NCBI RefSeq assembly: GCF_964204865.1
Contig: NC_135254.1
Span: 6,019,001-6,083,000, forward strand
DNA length: 64,000 nt
DNA from: Styela clava
Taxonomy: Eukaryota > Chordata > Ascidiacea > Stolidobranchia > Styelidae
Direction: 5' to 3'
Shown here piece after piece: positions 1-11,730 of the stretch. The first letter of the stretch is position 1. The number at the start of each line of letters is the position of its first letter. The translations under genes were made by a program, and so were the position numbers. A model generated the notes under the pieces. That model was not told the DNA's origin, ran no database searches, and worked only from the letters and a program-made list of their open reading frames with translations.

Positions 1-224
1 GGCAATCAAATAACAAGTTTGGATGGCAGAAGATTAAAGTGGATGATGCAGTTTATTGCCTGGTGTATTTGAGACTTTGTGTATTTTAGTCGAATCAAAT
101 TTAATTGGGTGCTTTTTGTTTGGTACATAAGAGAAACACTGAGATAACCCGGCCCACACAATAATTAAACAATAGACTCAATCAAGTACCTCAAGCTTTT
201 TATTTTAGCAGTTACTAAAAAAAA

Positions 225-1151
225 TTAATTGAAAATATGACTGTTGCTGATTCTTGCCAAATCTGGTCTAGTACCTCTAGAACAGACACCAGACCCCGGG
301 GCCCTCTTTTTGAATAATTTGTAAAACAACTTTCTTGCATATGCATGTGAAAGCACTCTTATAAATAAACTCGTTACATATCTTGCTATCTTGACACTTT
401 CTTTTTGTCCATTGCAATAGGGTAGCATGTCATTGACATTGGTATCAAAGTTTTGAGACTCTTCTAACTTATTTTCAATTCCTGCAAAGTCTATAAGATG
501 TGGCTGTTTAGCACATTCCTGCGCTACTTTTTGGTAAGCCTCTTCTAATAGTAACAAGTATGCTTGAGTTGGATACTTTAGCTTTCCCTCCGGGAACTGC
601 AGTAATGGGATTGTTGAATGGGAGGGCCTTTTTGCACAGAGGGAGTCCAGGGCTTTTGCTGATTCTGCAAATTTAATATACCCCTTTTTCAGGGTATATC
701 CTGCAATGTACTCAATTATGCCTTTTTCATAACTGTCGACCTGTTCGCAAAATAAATTCTTCGGGGTGGCAAATGTTACATTGTCATCCAGTGGCTTGAG
801 AATGTAGTTGGTTATTTCCAACATGGCTTTCGCTGTAAAAATTTTTTCCGTATGCCCAGCGAACATCTTTGGCGAGAGGTGTGAGCATTGAGAGAATTTT
901 AGCATGACTTGGTCAGCTCCTTTCTCTCTGGCAAAGACTTGCATGAGGGCTTTTATAATATTCAAGCCTTCAAATGTTAGCTCTAAGTCGGATCTTACGT
1001 TATTGACCAATTTTATAACTTGATCATCGGAAACTTCCGGAGTTCTTCTATTTTTTACTTGTGTTGATGCTTTCGAATGAGGAAATTCTTCGATTTTATC
1101 GAAATCCTCAAAAAGGAACTCAACAATTCCATGTATCTCGTTAGTAGCCAT
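225..1151 (-). CDS. Transposase-derived ORF, P-element/THAP9-like C-terminal half
   Basis: An uninterrupted 308-codon frame reads from an ATG at 1151 to a TAA at 225. I see a YIAGYTLKK motif near residue 149, a GKLKYPTQ segment near residue 188, then a region ending in YVTSLFIRVLSHAYARK. These match, in order and spacing, the C-terminal part of P-element/THAP9-type transposases (a YIAGY-like motif, then a G-G-L-x-x-P-S-like motif followed by a helix). No THAP zinc finger or complete catalytic core is visible, so this is at most the C-terminal half. The last 25 or so residues look random, as if the frame runs past the old stop. It may be a relic that happens to stay open, or a domesticated fragment. 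Identification is by motif only. Confidence 0.45.
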   Translation of the reverse strand: MATNEIHGIVEFLFEDFDKIEEFPHSKASTQVKNRRTPEVSDDQVIKLVNNVRSDLELTFEGLNIIKALMQVFAREKGADQVMLKFSQCSHLSPKMFAGHTEKIFTAKAMLEITNYILKPLDDNVTFATPKNLFCEQVDSYEKGIIEYIAGYTLKKGYIKFAESAKALDSLCAKRPSHSTIPLLQFPEGKLKYPTQAYLLLLEEAYQKVAQECAKQPHLIDFAGIENKLEESQNFDTNVNDMLPYCNGQKESVKIARYVTSLFIRVLSHAYARKLFYKLFKKRAPGSGVCSRGTRPDLARISNSHIFN

Positions 1152-3203
1152 TACAGATGAATAACAGTAAGTAAGATAACTTATAAGTTACTGAGTAATA
1201 AACTAGAGCTAGGCTGGGTATGTGAAAAATAATTAATTACAGAGATTGTGCAAATTGACAATCTAAACGTGGTAATGCTTTTGACTTTTAATTAATCAAC
1301 ACTCCTTTTTTTTCTCACTAATTAGGCTATGTGGCTGATTTCAGACAGATAACGGTTTTAGCATCGATTTAGTATGAGAATAAATGGTAAGATAGCAGTC
1401 CAATAAAAATAGAGTAAAATACAGTGGTTTTCAATCGCAGAGGCCAATACAATATTGATAGTATACAGTAAAGAAACATATTTATTAATTCTGAAAGCAA
1501 ACTACCGAATCATGACCCTGAACTGATGGATTGGCTGGATACGAACCCGCGACATCTTGACACCAAACGGCCAACGCTGAAATAGATCGCGCTGAGAAAA
1601 ACATCGCATTTCCTACTTCCGTACCTCTTTACTCATGTGGAACGACCTTTGAACCCGCGAGTGAATTCTCTATTATCATTCTCTGTGGTTTGAGCCTCCA
1701 AAATACGATTTTACAGAAGACCACTCAAGCGTGCGACGTCTGCGACGGTAACAATGAGTTTTCTATCCATTATGTAGTCATCAATGCCGTGACGGTACAG
1801 GGACTGTCATAGATATTTTAGGTCCTGTGACAATTGAAACATCAGTTGAAATATCTCGTGATATGAGTCAATTATGTACCGTATTATCGGATCAGGTACC
1901 GAACCACAGTCAAACATTTCACATAAAAACGTTACTAAATAACATGCGTCAACTTAACACCAGCCGAATCGGGGCACAATTTTTGGTTCAGTGACTGTCA
2001 TAGCCGTTTAGGGCTGATGGACAATTCGACTACACGGACAACTCACCAGGCCTAGGGTGGTGTAGCCAGTCTGCGGACAATTTCATTCAAACCGCTATAA
2101 AACAAAAACCAATATATCTAACCCGTTAATTTTTTCACCGTGGGTGCATTGGCGGCATTTATTCTACACGCTAAACCTCGTATTAACTTTCTACGACGAA
2201 GGGTTAAAGCTATACAAATCCCCAAAGTACGGCACTCGAAAGACGTATTTGCGACCGAACGACCAGTGTGCGACCACGGATTTCAAGCCTTGATCATCGT
2301 TTCTGCTGCGTTGAGACTATCGCATACGCAGCCATACAGCAATCAAACAGACAAAACAAATTGGTTGACAAAGATATTATCGGCGTATTAGGATAGGATT
2401 TACATATTTATCCCGGGGGAGAGAAGTAACTATCAAAGATGGTTAACACAACTCTACCCACCTGCCAAGTTTCATCTTTTTACTTCTCATATTTGTATGG
2501 ATTTTCAAGCTTTTGACAGCTACGAGTTAGTTCAGTGTCACCGCGCTGTGTTACGGTACCAAAACTACTCTATCTTTAGAAGTTCCTGTCTTGTGACAGC
2601 GTGAAAACATTGGGCTTCTAATTGCATTTCTGACCGTCATATATTTCAAGAACACGGTTATTTCGAACAAAAACTCGTTAAATTATAAACAAAGCACCAC
2701 ATCACGTACATCAGAACTTCTCTATCTTTAGAAGGTCCTGTCTTGTGACAGCGTGAATTGAAATTGCAAGATGGTCCGTTGGACACAAAATGGCGTCCGA
2801 TATCCGTGTCAAAGAACAAGAACAACAACAACAACATAATATTGAAACGATCGTTATGTCCACTACGTGTCCAATAACAACAAAATTTTGAAACGATCGT
2901 TATGTCCACTTCGTGTCCAATAACTGGTTCAATGTCCAATACGGATTGGTCGCTGACCCGAAGACTGTTACAGTCCTTAGTGACCCCTTATCGATTGCAA
3001 TGAAACCCTGACGTTATTCCTTATATGTATATTTCGATTTTTTTTTTAAATTTCAGTATACACTTTTTCTTGCATGATAAAAATAAAATATCTCAATCTG
3101 GTTACCGGACGAGAGACCGTGGTTCGCTATATAATAGCTCGACTTCTACCGCAAGGGATAAATATGCAAATCCTACTCTAAATTCCGATACTGAGGCAAT
3201 ATT
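1152..3203. other. Intergenic, degenerate repeat debris
   Basis: No coding region is convincing. tRNA-like pieces lie around 1500-1600. A relic of a MULE terminus lies at about 2020-2060: an ACACGGACAACTCACCAG motif shared with the element at 32.9 kb. Two pairs of short direct repeats sit at 2570-2603/2722-2755 and at 2845-2880/2891-2926. Tails of the tRNA-SINE family appear near 2395-2420 and 3100-3180. Confidence 0.5.
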
Positions 3204-5895
3204 TCACAAACCTTTGGCTGTCAAGACGTCTACTCTCGTCTTCGCTGGATTGAGGGCCATTGTTGTGATTATTCCATTCATTTTTTTAATTTCCCTCTGC
3301 ATTTCAATCAGTCTTAAATCCGTTTGGCGTTGCGTGCGTTCCATTACTGTTGAAAAAGGAAAAAATTAGCTCGAGTACTCGATCGAGGTGTTTAAAGCAT
3401 AGTTTTCGGTAACGATGGCAACCGCATCTGAAGACTATCGATTTTTTTTGAAAGTTATGTATTTAAAGCGTCGTGGTGTTAATGCAGCTTAAGCAGTGGC
3501 ATAAGTGCATTTTCTGAAATGCAGGAAACTTCTTGTTTGTGAGTTCGATACAAACGAGAGCCCGTTCTAAACATTTTGAATCTTATCACTGACTAGACTA
3601 TAATTGTTTAAAGTCTCAGTTGCTCAGAGATGATTTTCCTCTATTTCTAAGTTCGTACACGGGGCCTTGCTTTGAGCAAATTCACATAAAAACAAGAATA
3701 CGTAAAGGCATGAATAAGTAAAGCCGAAATAAATAAAAACTTACCTTCTTCAATCCCTTCCTGGATTGCAGTTTGTATTCTTTCATCAAGATCTTCAATT
3801 TCTTCTTCTTCGCTTCTGAGAGAGAGAGAAAGTGAGTGAGTTTAATTTTCTTCTATTGAAAAACTGACTATGCTCTTGATAGAGTCGAAAACGAGCCCTT
3901 AAACACCCAATTTGCAAATATGAAAAAGCTTATGTTGCAACTATACTTTCTTTTAATAAGGTCAAATGAATTGCATTTCACTAAGCTTAGCGTCGTTTTA
4001 TAATATAATGCCAGATGTTATATCGGTGATTCAAATACCAGCGAAAAACGTTATTAAATCAGACTCCGAATCACACACATCCCTGTTGAAAACTGTGTAT
4101 TGACTGAGATTTAAAGCATATTTCCATGTCTGAAATCTTGGATTAGGAATTGAGAATTATTTGTACCATACCTTGATGCTTCTAGAATATTCACATCATT
4201 TTGGAACACTTCAATACTCTGCACAGCCGGTCGCAACCTCATGTATGGTGGCCCATCGTTGTCACGCGTAAAATTAAAAAAAAAATGAAAAAATAAAATG
4301 AAAAAGCGAAAATAAAAAAATAGTTGTGAAAAAACATAAAAATAATTGAAAAAAAAAGAAATGAAAAAAAAAATTAAAAAAAAAAATTAAAAAAAAACGA
4401 ATAAAAAAAAACAACAAAAAAAAAAAATTAAAAAAAAAAATAAATAAAAAAAAAAATTGGATAAAAAGAAAATAAAAAGGTTGACAACGATGGTCCGCCT
4501 CGTGGCCCATCGTTGTCACGCGTTTTTATTTTTAGAAAATTTGATGCTGCTTGGGACCAACGTTGTCAGGCATAATCCTACACGCACAAATGTGTTTCCT
4601 GGGTTTCTAACTCACTACTGATTTTCATGAGCAATATTCAATAAATTCAACATGAAAATGTTCTATAAATTCTCCATGCTACAAGTTCAACCACAAGCAA
4701 TATATTTATAATAATGATAAGAGAATATAGAATTGAATACGAAAATTTGTTTTTACGTGTAGAAGGTAATTTAATTGGAAAATGCTGCTTAACTGCTCAG
4801 TTGTCTGGACACTCGTGCGATGCCGATACGGTACCGTCTGACCGTACCGGTACCCATGCAATCACTCATGAAAGAATGGGAGATACGGATAGTCTTGTAG
4901 AATATAGACTACTGAAACACTCTCTGCGCCTGCCCCATACCGTACAGCCGTAACGTACCGATCCAGACAAATGATAAATCGCCCGTGCTCAACCATTTAT
5001 TTCAATCCATACCTCGACTCACTATATTCTACTAGGATCGAGGTATAGATTGAAATAAATGGTTGAGCACGGGCGATTTATCATTTGTCTGGATCGGTAC
5101 GTTACGGCTGTACGGTATGGGGCAGGCGCAGAGAGTGTCTCAGTAGTCTATATTCTACGAGACTATCCGTATCTCCCATTCTTTCATGAGTGATTGCATG
5201 GCTACCGGTACGGTCAGACGCAAAGGGACTATAACCGACTACCGGTATTTGGTAAGACGGTACGGTACCGGCATCGCGAGTGTCCAGACAACTGAGTAGT
5301 TAAGCAGCATTCTCCAATTAAATTACCTTCTACACGTAAAAACAAATTTTCCGAATTTTCGTATTCAATTCTATATTCTCTTATCATTGTTATAAATATA
5401 TTACTTCTTGTTGAACTTGTAGCATGGTAAATTTATAGAACATTTTCATATTGAATATTGCTCAAGAAAAATCAGTAGTGAGTTGGAAACCCGGGGAACA
5501 CATTTGTGCTCGTAGGATTATGCCTGACAACGTTGGTCCCAAGCAGAAGCAAATTTTCTAAAAATAAAAACGCGTGACAACGATGGGCCACGAGGCGGAC
5601 CATCGTTGTCAACCTTTTTATTTTCTTTTTATTCAATTTTTTTTTTTTTTTAATTTTTTTTTTTTTAAATTTTTTTTTCCATTCTTTTTTTTTTCGTTTT
5701 TATTTTCAATTTTTTTTTTCGAATTTTAATTTTTTTTTATCATTTTTTTTTTCAATTATTTTTATGTTTTTTCACAACTATTTTTTTATTTTCGGTTTTT
5801 TATTTTATTTTTATTTTCAATTTTACGCGTGACAACGATGGGCCACCATACATGCATATTTTATCTGGTTGGCGTCTAGCATCAACATCTGGCAT
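3204..5895 (-). pseudogene. Small three-exon coiled-coil gene, exon 1 split by a fold-back element
   Basis: Minus-strand exons: 5895-5851 plus 4243-4172 (one coding exon interrupted by the element at 4244-5850), 3815-3745 and 3346-3204 (TGA stop). Each internal junction has a proper donor (gtatgg, gtaag) and acceptor (ctctcag, caacag), and the phases match: exon 1 ends with two bases of a codon and exon 2 ends with one. The ATG at 5895 reads MPDVDARRQPDKIC, then the frame resumes after the element with MRLRPAVQSIEVFQ. Without the insertion the product would be about 108 residues. It has a very acidic patch (EEEEIEDLDE) and a charged helical second half likely to form a coiled coil. I do not recognise the family. 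Translation could also start at the second ATG (4242), which lies inside the target duplication, so the gene may be impaired rather than dead. Confidence 0.6.
4244..5850. mobile_element. 1.6-kb fold-back DNA element
   Basis: Two arms of about 770-810 bp are inverted copies of each other. They meet at 5003-5016/5037-5052 around a loop of about 20 bases. The outer ends read TATGGTGGCCCATCGTTG and its complement. The motif GGCCCATCGTTGTCACGCG occurs twice in each arm, separated by a long A-rich (or T-rich) low-complexity tract. The element is flanked by CATG on both sides (4240-4243 and 5851-5854), the likely target duplication; a TA duplication one step inward is an alternative. The right arm carries a short extra segment near 5220-5260. 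There is no transposase ORF, so it is non-autonomous. Confidence 0.8.
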
Positions 5896-6957
5896 AAATA
5901 CGAAGATAACTAAAAAGGACGTAATTACTAGTGACGTCATTGTCCTAGTCGTATCCAAAATATAAAAAAAATCACTTAGTGGTCAACAAGCATGGGCCAT
6001 ATCTACCATAGTACATTGGAATTTTTGTTCGGATTTGGCGGCGCAGTAGAAGGGTTTGAATTCATCAAAATAACCCGTGAACGACCGGGCTTTTGTTGAG
6101 ATATTTTGAATAAGGTTGAGTTGATTACGCTTTGCTAATATTCTAATTGAAAGTTTAGTTCGGTTTCATCTGCCTATAGCAGAGGTGTTCAATTCCTTTA
6201 AATGCCAGTGCAGTGCAAATGGCCAGGGTTTTGTTAGGCTTTTATAGCAATTAGGACCAGTATTTCCCCCGGCTTTTCATTTTAGAGGGGGTGTTTCAAA
6301 ATTTCGGGGGTGGTATCTGCCCTGGCATATAATTTACTTTCTGAATATTCAAATACAATTAATTTAATTCAAATTGGGATTTAAATTGCAGTGCCATCGC
6401 TGGTTAGGACAACGGGTATTTATAGTGGAATAAATCACGCGTCGCTAATGCGAATTGAAAAGGCCAGCCAGCACGGACAATAAAATGGTACAAAGGCATG
6501 GTACCTTAAAATTCAGGGGTAACCCGAAGTATCGGTGAGTTTTAGCGACCTGATAGTGTGTAAAACATGTTGTAAATGACCGTGGTTTCGTTGAGTTTTG
6601 ACGACAGTTAGTATAAACGCTTCACATGGTGGATAACGCCTTTCTAGTACTGTGATCAATTCCAACAACCCAAACGGCAACAATTGTATCATTTGCGATT
6701 TATTGTACGAGGACATAATGGGCTTTGGACTTGGTAATAGCTAAATGAGGCACGATGAAATATAGATCTTGTTCGAAGCAAGTTTCAAGGTAGAACCAAA
6801 TATTTCCAAAAATATCCTATAGTTGAGTTTTCTAGTATATACTTATTAAGAATCTTGTGTACAAAGCGCCCGCTACTAATGCAAAAATTTGTTTAAGATT
6901 CGAGAAAAACACCCCCGCCACGTTTTAAAATAACAAATTAGTAATTATCCAGTAGGG
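5896..6957. other. Intergenic
   Basis: I see no supported gene. An ORF at 6513-6716 has no recognisable motif. The stretch holds the presumed 5' flank and promoter of the small minus-strand gene, now pushed 1.6 kb away from most of its coding sequence. A MITE-like inverted repeat (ATTATCCAGTAGG... near 6944, complement near 7505-7530) surrounds the next hAT element. Confidence 0.4.
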
Positions 6958-7445
6958 CATCGGTTCCCAAAAGGTGCGCCGTGACGAGTTACTAGGTGCG
7001 CCGCGAAAATTCACAGAATTGTGATAAACATAACTGAAAAATGATTGAATATTCTACAAATTGTATTAATTTAAATCTTTAATTGTTTCTCCTTCCAAAT
7101 GCTGTGTATATGAATCAATAAGTTCATTTCACCTTTCTATGTTGTTTACTTTTTGTCTGCTTCTATTGTTACGTATGATTATAGGTAACCACTATTTGCT
7201 GAAATTTCGTGATCTGCAGCCCATTTATCTACTGAATCGAGTTTAGCGAACACGAGTGATTTTTTTAGCATTCCAAATGATATTGCATAGGCGTTAATGT
7301 GTACGAACTTTAAAAGGCATAAAGTACACATTAACGATCACAAAATTGAGTTTTGTTTGAAAGCAGCATTTTTTTCGTGTGAGTGCGCGTGAGCTTTTTC
7401 CCTGGTAAAATGGCGCCGCGCGAACAAAAAGTTTGGGAACCACTG
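6958..7445. mobile_element. hAT-type MITE
   Basis: The ends read CATCGGTTCCCAAA and TTTGGGAACCACTG, the CAGTGGTTCCCAA family terminus. The 488-bp element is flanked by an exact 8-bp duplication, CAGTAGGG, at 6950-6957 and 7446-7453. It has no coding capacity. It sits inside another MITE-like inverted repeat. Confidence 0.8.
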
Positions 7446-7921
7446 CAGTAGGGGTTAGGAATGATTTGAAATATGAAATTTCAGCGTAATCTGCATTCCT
7501 AACGCAAAACCTAACTGGATAATCACCATTTTTTTTTATTTTAGGCGTTGGCAGTGGTGTTGTTCTTTATGGCGGGGTCTTTGTTTAAAAGATCCCTTAT
7601 TAATTTATGATATTATCACCTTTAAAAATACTTAGATTTGGATTCGAAGTGGACGAGAGTTGCAGGTTAATGAACCAGAGTCGATACATTTGACGCTACT
7701 ATGTCGATACCATGATATCGGGTGAATTAGCTATTCCACACGAAATATTGAAAGTTTGATTTTTCAATCATAATCCTTGGGATTATATGCAATACCGAAT
7801 CGCAAAATTAAGCGTTAATACTTTATTGCAAGTAATGAAATTCGAACGACACAATTTTTCAATTTTCGAGGTGTTTATTTTCGAAGATAGAATAGTTTCC
7901 GGGCGGCGCGATGGCCTAATG

Positions 7922-8409
7922 CAGTGCTCTTCAACCTTTTTTAACGTGGTATACCTTTTACAATTTTTCAGGAACCTCGTATACCTTACAAATACTAATG
8001 TTAATTTTAGGGTTAAATACTACAATATCATCATGCAATCTAATAGGCTAGTGTCCAAAAGTTATAAATTCGACTGACGGCCCTCAGCGTCAACGGGAGT
8101 ATTGTTCAACGTAAATCAAACGAGGTGCATGGCAGCCGAAATCACCAATCCAGACACGTGATAGCATTATCTATTTAATTTGTAATGTAACAATGTGCTC
8201 ACGTCGGTTCTTTGCGTAAATGACATTTTATATTTCATGTGCGCCGCATTTGCATTGTTGGCTCGCTTGAATATTTTATAATTTATTATATTAGAGTTTA
8301 GAATCTCTGAATTAGGCTGTACACCCTTCGTATACCCTTTATCAGTTGTATACCTAACTTATGGTCGGTATACACTTGGGTATACCATATTCCCGGTTGA
8401 AGAGCACTG
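7922..8409. mobile_element. hAT-type MITE
   Basis: Perfect 15-bp terminal inverted repeats, CAGTGCTCTTCAACC and complement, enclose 488 bp. An exact 8-bp target duplication GCCTAATG lies at 7914-7921 and 8410-8417. The ORF at 7787-8077 runs across its left end and is not a gene. Confidence 0.85.
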
Positions 8410-8644
8410 GCCTAATGCCTCCCACTCAGGGGCGTGCCAAACTCTCCTGCTGCCCGGGGTGAGTTTTGATAATGCTGCTCCTTACAACTAACTCCAAAAA
8501 TAATTCGTGGAATGAACAAATTATAGATGTTGTTATGCATGAGAATAAATAAACTAAAGGCCAAGTAAGATGGAAACGTTTGTTTTAACAAATAAATCAT
8601 CAACCTGAGCAACAAACTCACATTCACAAGATTGAACACATTTA

Positions 8645-9023
8645 TTAGCAAAAAACCTGTCCAATCGCTACTTTGCTGGCAACAAATGTCTGAACAGCAG
8701 GCTCTTTCACCTCGTTAGTCAGGAATTTCTTTTCGATGCTGATCAAAGATAAACTTGACCGGCCCTGATTTGACATCGAAGACATTGAATATGTTTTTAT
8801 GTGTTTTAACTTTGAAAGATCGTTCGCAACTATCAATTGAATAGCCAATTATGAGTAATAAAGAATATGCAATGCACAATGTATGAAAAACATTCCAGTC
8901 GAGCCCAATAAACGAAGCAATAAAATCTTCAACATTTTTTGGAAACAAGCGACGCATCAGTAGACATTTTAGCAGCCATACGGAAAGTTTTTCTCGCATG
9001 ATTGTAAACATTACCTTTGACAT
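8645..9023 (-). pseudogene. hAT transposase C-terminal remnant
   Basis: Two overlapping minus-strand frames (8645-8848 and 8715-9023) each carry part of a hAT C-terminal region. The motif SKLKHIKTY...LSLISIEK resembles the FSKLKLIK...LAxLSIE signature, and CERSFKVKTHKNIFN is its counterpart in the other frame. A frameshift therefore separates the parts, and no single intact protein remains. The fragment lies inside the hAT element at 8427-10490 and presumably encoded its transposase. Confidence 0.5.
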
Positions 9024-9181
9024 TTTGGCGTGTTATTTGTCAGTTTTCGGTTATGTTTCGGAAATTTCAGTGCGGATCAAATAATTCAATGATTATTCTG
9101 TCTACTTATATAGTGTAATTGCTGCTAATCAAAAACTGGACTGGAAATAGCTGTGAAAAACTAAGCTAAACATTTTTACTG

Positions 9182-10157
9182 GTAGGGGAAGATGGTGGGG
9201 AAGATTGGGACACTTTTTTTCTTTTGCATATTTTGAGCCGTTAATTCTGCGTATTCACTTAAGTTGGCGGGACTAATGCATGGAGGGGTAAATGTAGTTT
9301 TTATTCAGCGACTAAGAAATTCCCCTGCGACACACATCTTACTACCAAAATGCTTTGAAAAACGTCTGTCAAGTGTTGCACTGTACCCCACTTGTGGGGC
9401 ACATTCGGCCAGACCCTGGGCACAATGGGTCAGTCTGCCAAAATTCAACGATGTATGCCCTTAAAATAAGTAATTAATCAGCATAATCGTCTAAAGATCG
9501 GGGAGACTTCAAATTTGAAGACTTATTATTTTTAAAATCCATGTTCAACTGAAATAGTTCAGATATTTTGACAAAAAATTTTGCAAATAAATTTGATTAT
9601 TTCCTTCCTCGAATCTAAATGTGGAAATATTATTGATTCTTGAATATATTCCATATTGGGCCATGGGTCGAAAGAAACCATATTATTACACAAAAAATAA
9701 CGCATCTCTAGGTCCCCAAGCACTTATTGTATCAAACACTCTCGAATTGTGCCCTGTAGGGCATGTCCCACTGAACCCCGGTCCATTGTTCCCCATATGC
9801 AACAAATATTTTCAGACCATCCCACGGCGAAATTCGGAAGGCACATCCACTCGCCAACGTTATGAATATTTTACAGTGGACTAAAGCTGAAAAATATCAG
9901 ACGGTGGTTTGTCATGCTGGAAAGGCTAAAGTCAAAAAAAAGAAAAAACTGGAACGGTGAAATTTTAGTTTCAACCTCCCAAAACCAATTTCACTTCATA
10001 GCTTGCGCCGCTCTACCCGTCCGTTCGCGGGGACGTTCTAACTCACCGACGGGCGGATTGAAACATCGAACCGCGGACAGGATTGTGGATATAGTATTAG
10101 TGTGAGAGCTGATTTTCCACTGTGCCCCATGTCCCAACGTGCCCCACCTTCCCCTAC
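9182..10157. mobile_element. Nested DNA element with GTAGGGGAAGGTGGGGCA ends
   Basis: The terminal inverted repeats read GTAGGGGAAGATGGTGGGG at the left and GTAGGGGAAGGTGGGGCAC on the opposite strand at the right. Internal blocks such as GGGGCACATTCGGCC and GTGCCCTGTAGGGCATG are repeats of the same theme. The superfamily is not clear to me. There is no transposase. Confidence 0.55.
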
Positions 10158-10807
10158 TTTCAAATATCAGGTTTACATATTTTGAATTGAAATGATCGTT
10201 TGAAACTTATAAACCAGTTTAAGGCATTAACTCGCGAAACCACACTGAAAATGAGCACCAAAAATGATGCAATCGTGGAATTCTGGGCTCAACAGTCGGG
10301 GACACATCAATTGTTGACTCACCAATCACCATCACCACAGTTAGTCACAAAAATCTAAACACCTAATGTCAGCTTCTATAATTAAATTAAAACACGTCGG
10401 GAAAAACATGTGTATACGCAAACTAAAGCTCCGTTCTGCTGCCCCCCATAACGTGCTGCCCGGGGCGACTTCCCCCTTAGCACGCCACTGCTCTCGCTTC
10501 ACAAAAGGTGTAAGAAATTGGATAGAAAATCCGAACTAAGAAAAACTGCAACTTGCGAAAGGCTATCGGTACGTCAATACAGAATATAGCAATAGCTATC
10601 AGGAAATACATACTGAAAGTCTGACCAAACTCAGTGACCATGCACCCTCAAATATCACGCTTTCGAATAAAAGAGCGCATCGAAAACGATCGCATACTAG
10701 CGCTGCTTTTTCTAACAGCCGTACTTTAGTCTCGTTCCAAAACCGTGTTTTATCTTGCAAACGATTCAATTTTTCTGAAAAGTGAATAAAAACCTGTTGT
10801 ATCATTT

Positions 10808-11730
10808 TTACTTATCGATTTTAATCGGTAAGTATGTTGATAGGTATTTGTCTGTCTGTATGTATGTCTGTTAGATGCACGCGATATCTCACGAAAGTGA
10901 GATTGAATCTGCTCCAGATTTTGCATGTGCATTCATCTTATCTCGGACCAGAAGCCTATTGATTTTGGGCGAATTATGTCGTATAATTAGCGAGTTATCA
11001 ATCAATTATTGATATAGTGATCTAGATTTTTGTAAAGCGAGAGAATTTTGAGACCCGCCGAGTGTGTGTGTGTGCGATGCGCAGTGCGCAAGTTACAAGA
11101 GCGAATGAATCGAAACTGCAGTTTCCGTTTTGGGAGATCCCCTAACTATCGATCGATGAGTCTTCGGTTTCCAACCAATATTCTCGTTCTATCTTCACTA
11201 TTTTTCGCAGACGAGGCATAGTTGAAAATTTTGTAACTTTATCTGATCGCCCCAAGGCGCGTAAAATTACGAAACCTGATATGCCTTTGGTACCCGGCAA
11301 ACTTTACCGCTGAGTTCAAATGATTGATACTGTAACGAGAATATCGGTTGGAAACCGAAGACTTATCGATCGATAGTTAGGGGATCCCCCAAAACAGAAA
11401 CTGCAGTTTCGATTTATCCGCTCTTGTAACTTGCGCACTGCGCATCGCACACACACACTCGGCGGGTTTCAAAATTCTCTCGCTTTACAAAAATCTAGAT
11501 CACTATATCAATAATTGATTGATAACTCGCTAATTATACGACATAATTCTCCCAAAATCAATAGGCTTCTGGTCCGAGATAAGATGAATGCACATGCAAA
11601 ATCTGGAGCAGATTCAATCTCGCTTTCGTGAGATATCGCGTGCATCTAACAGACACACACACAGACACACAGACAGACATACAGACAAATACCTATCAAT
11701 ATACTTACCGATCTTAAGATCGATAAGTAA
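10808..11730. mobile_element. 0.9-kb palindromic (fold-back) element
   Basis: Left arm 10808-11187 and right arm 11335-11730 are near-perfect inverted copies, about 390 bp each, around a spacer of about 140 bp. The ends read TTACTTATCGAT and complement. A (TG)n/(CA)n tract sits in each arm. Partial copies of the same family occur at 15850-16013 and 27815-27850, so it is a dispersed family. The ORFs here (10750-10932, 11588-11785) are mirror images of repeat sequence. Confidence 0.8.

Larger units (their letters stand above)
8427..10490. mobile_element. Degenerate hAT element with nested insertion
   Basis: The ends read CAGGGGCGTGCC and, on the other strand, CAGTGGCGTGCT, each followed by a GCTGCCCGGGG block. 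The flanking octamers CTCCCACT and CTCTCGCT agree at six positions. On the minus strand about 8645-8860 holds a broken transposase tail with the SKLKHIKTYSMSSMSNQGR-like segment typical of the hAT C-terminal region. Another element is inserted at about 9182-10157. Part of this family recurs at 11980-12240 and 44830-44960. Confidence 0.65.

Noticed and set aside
3025-3369. 114-codon plus-strand ORF
   Set aside because: It overlaps the last exon of the minus-strand small gene, runs through a SINE tail and has no domain; it is a shadow.
4274-4519. 81-codon Phe-rich minus-strand ORF
   Set aside because: Translation of an A-rich tract inside the fold-back element.
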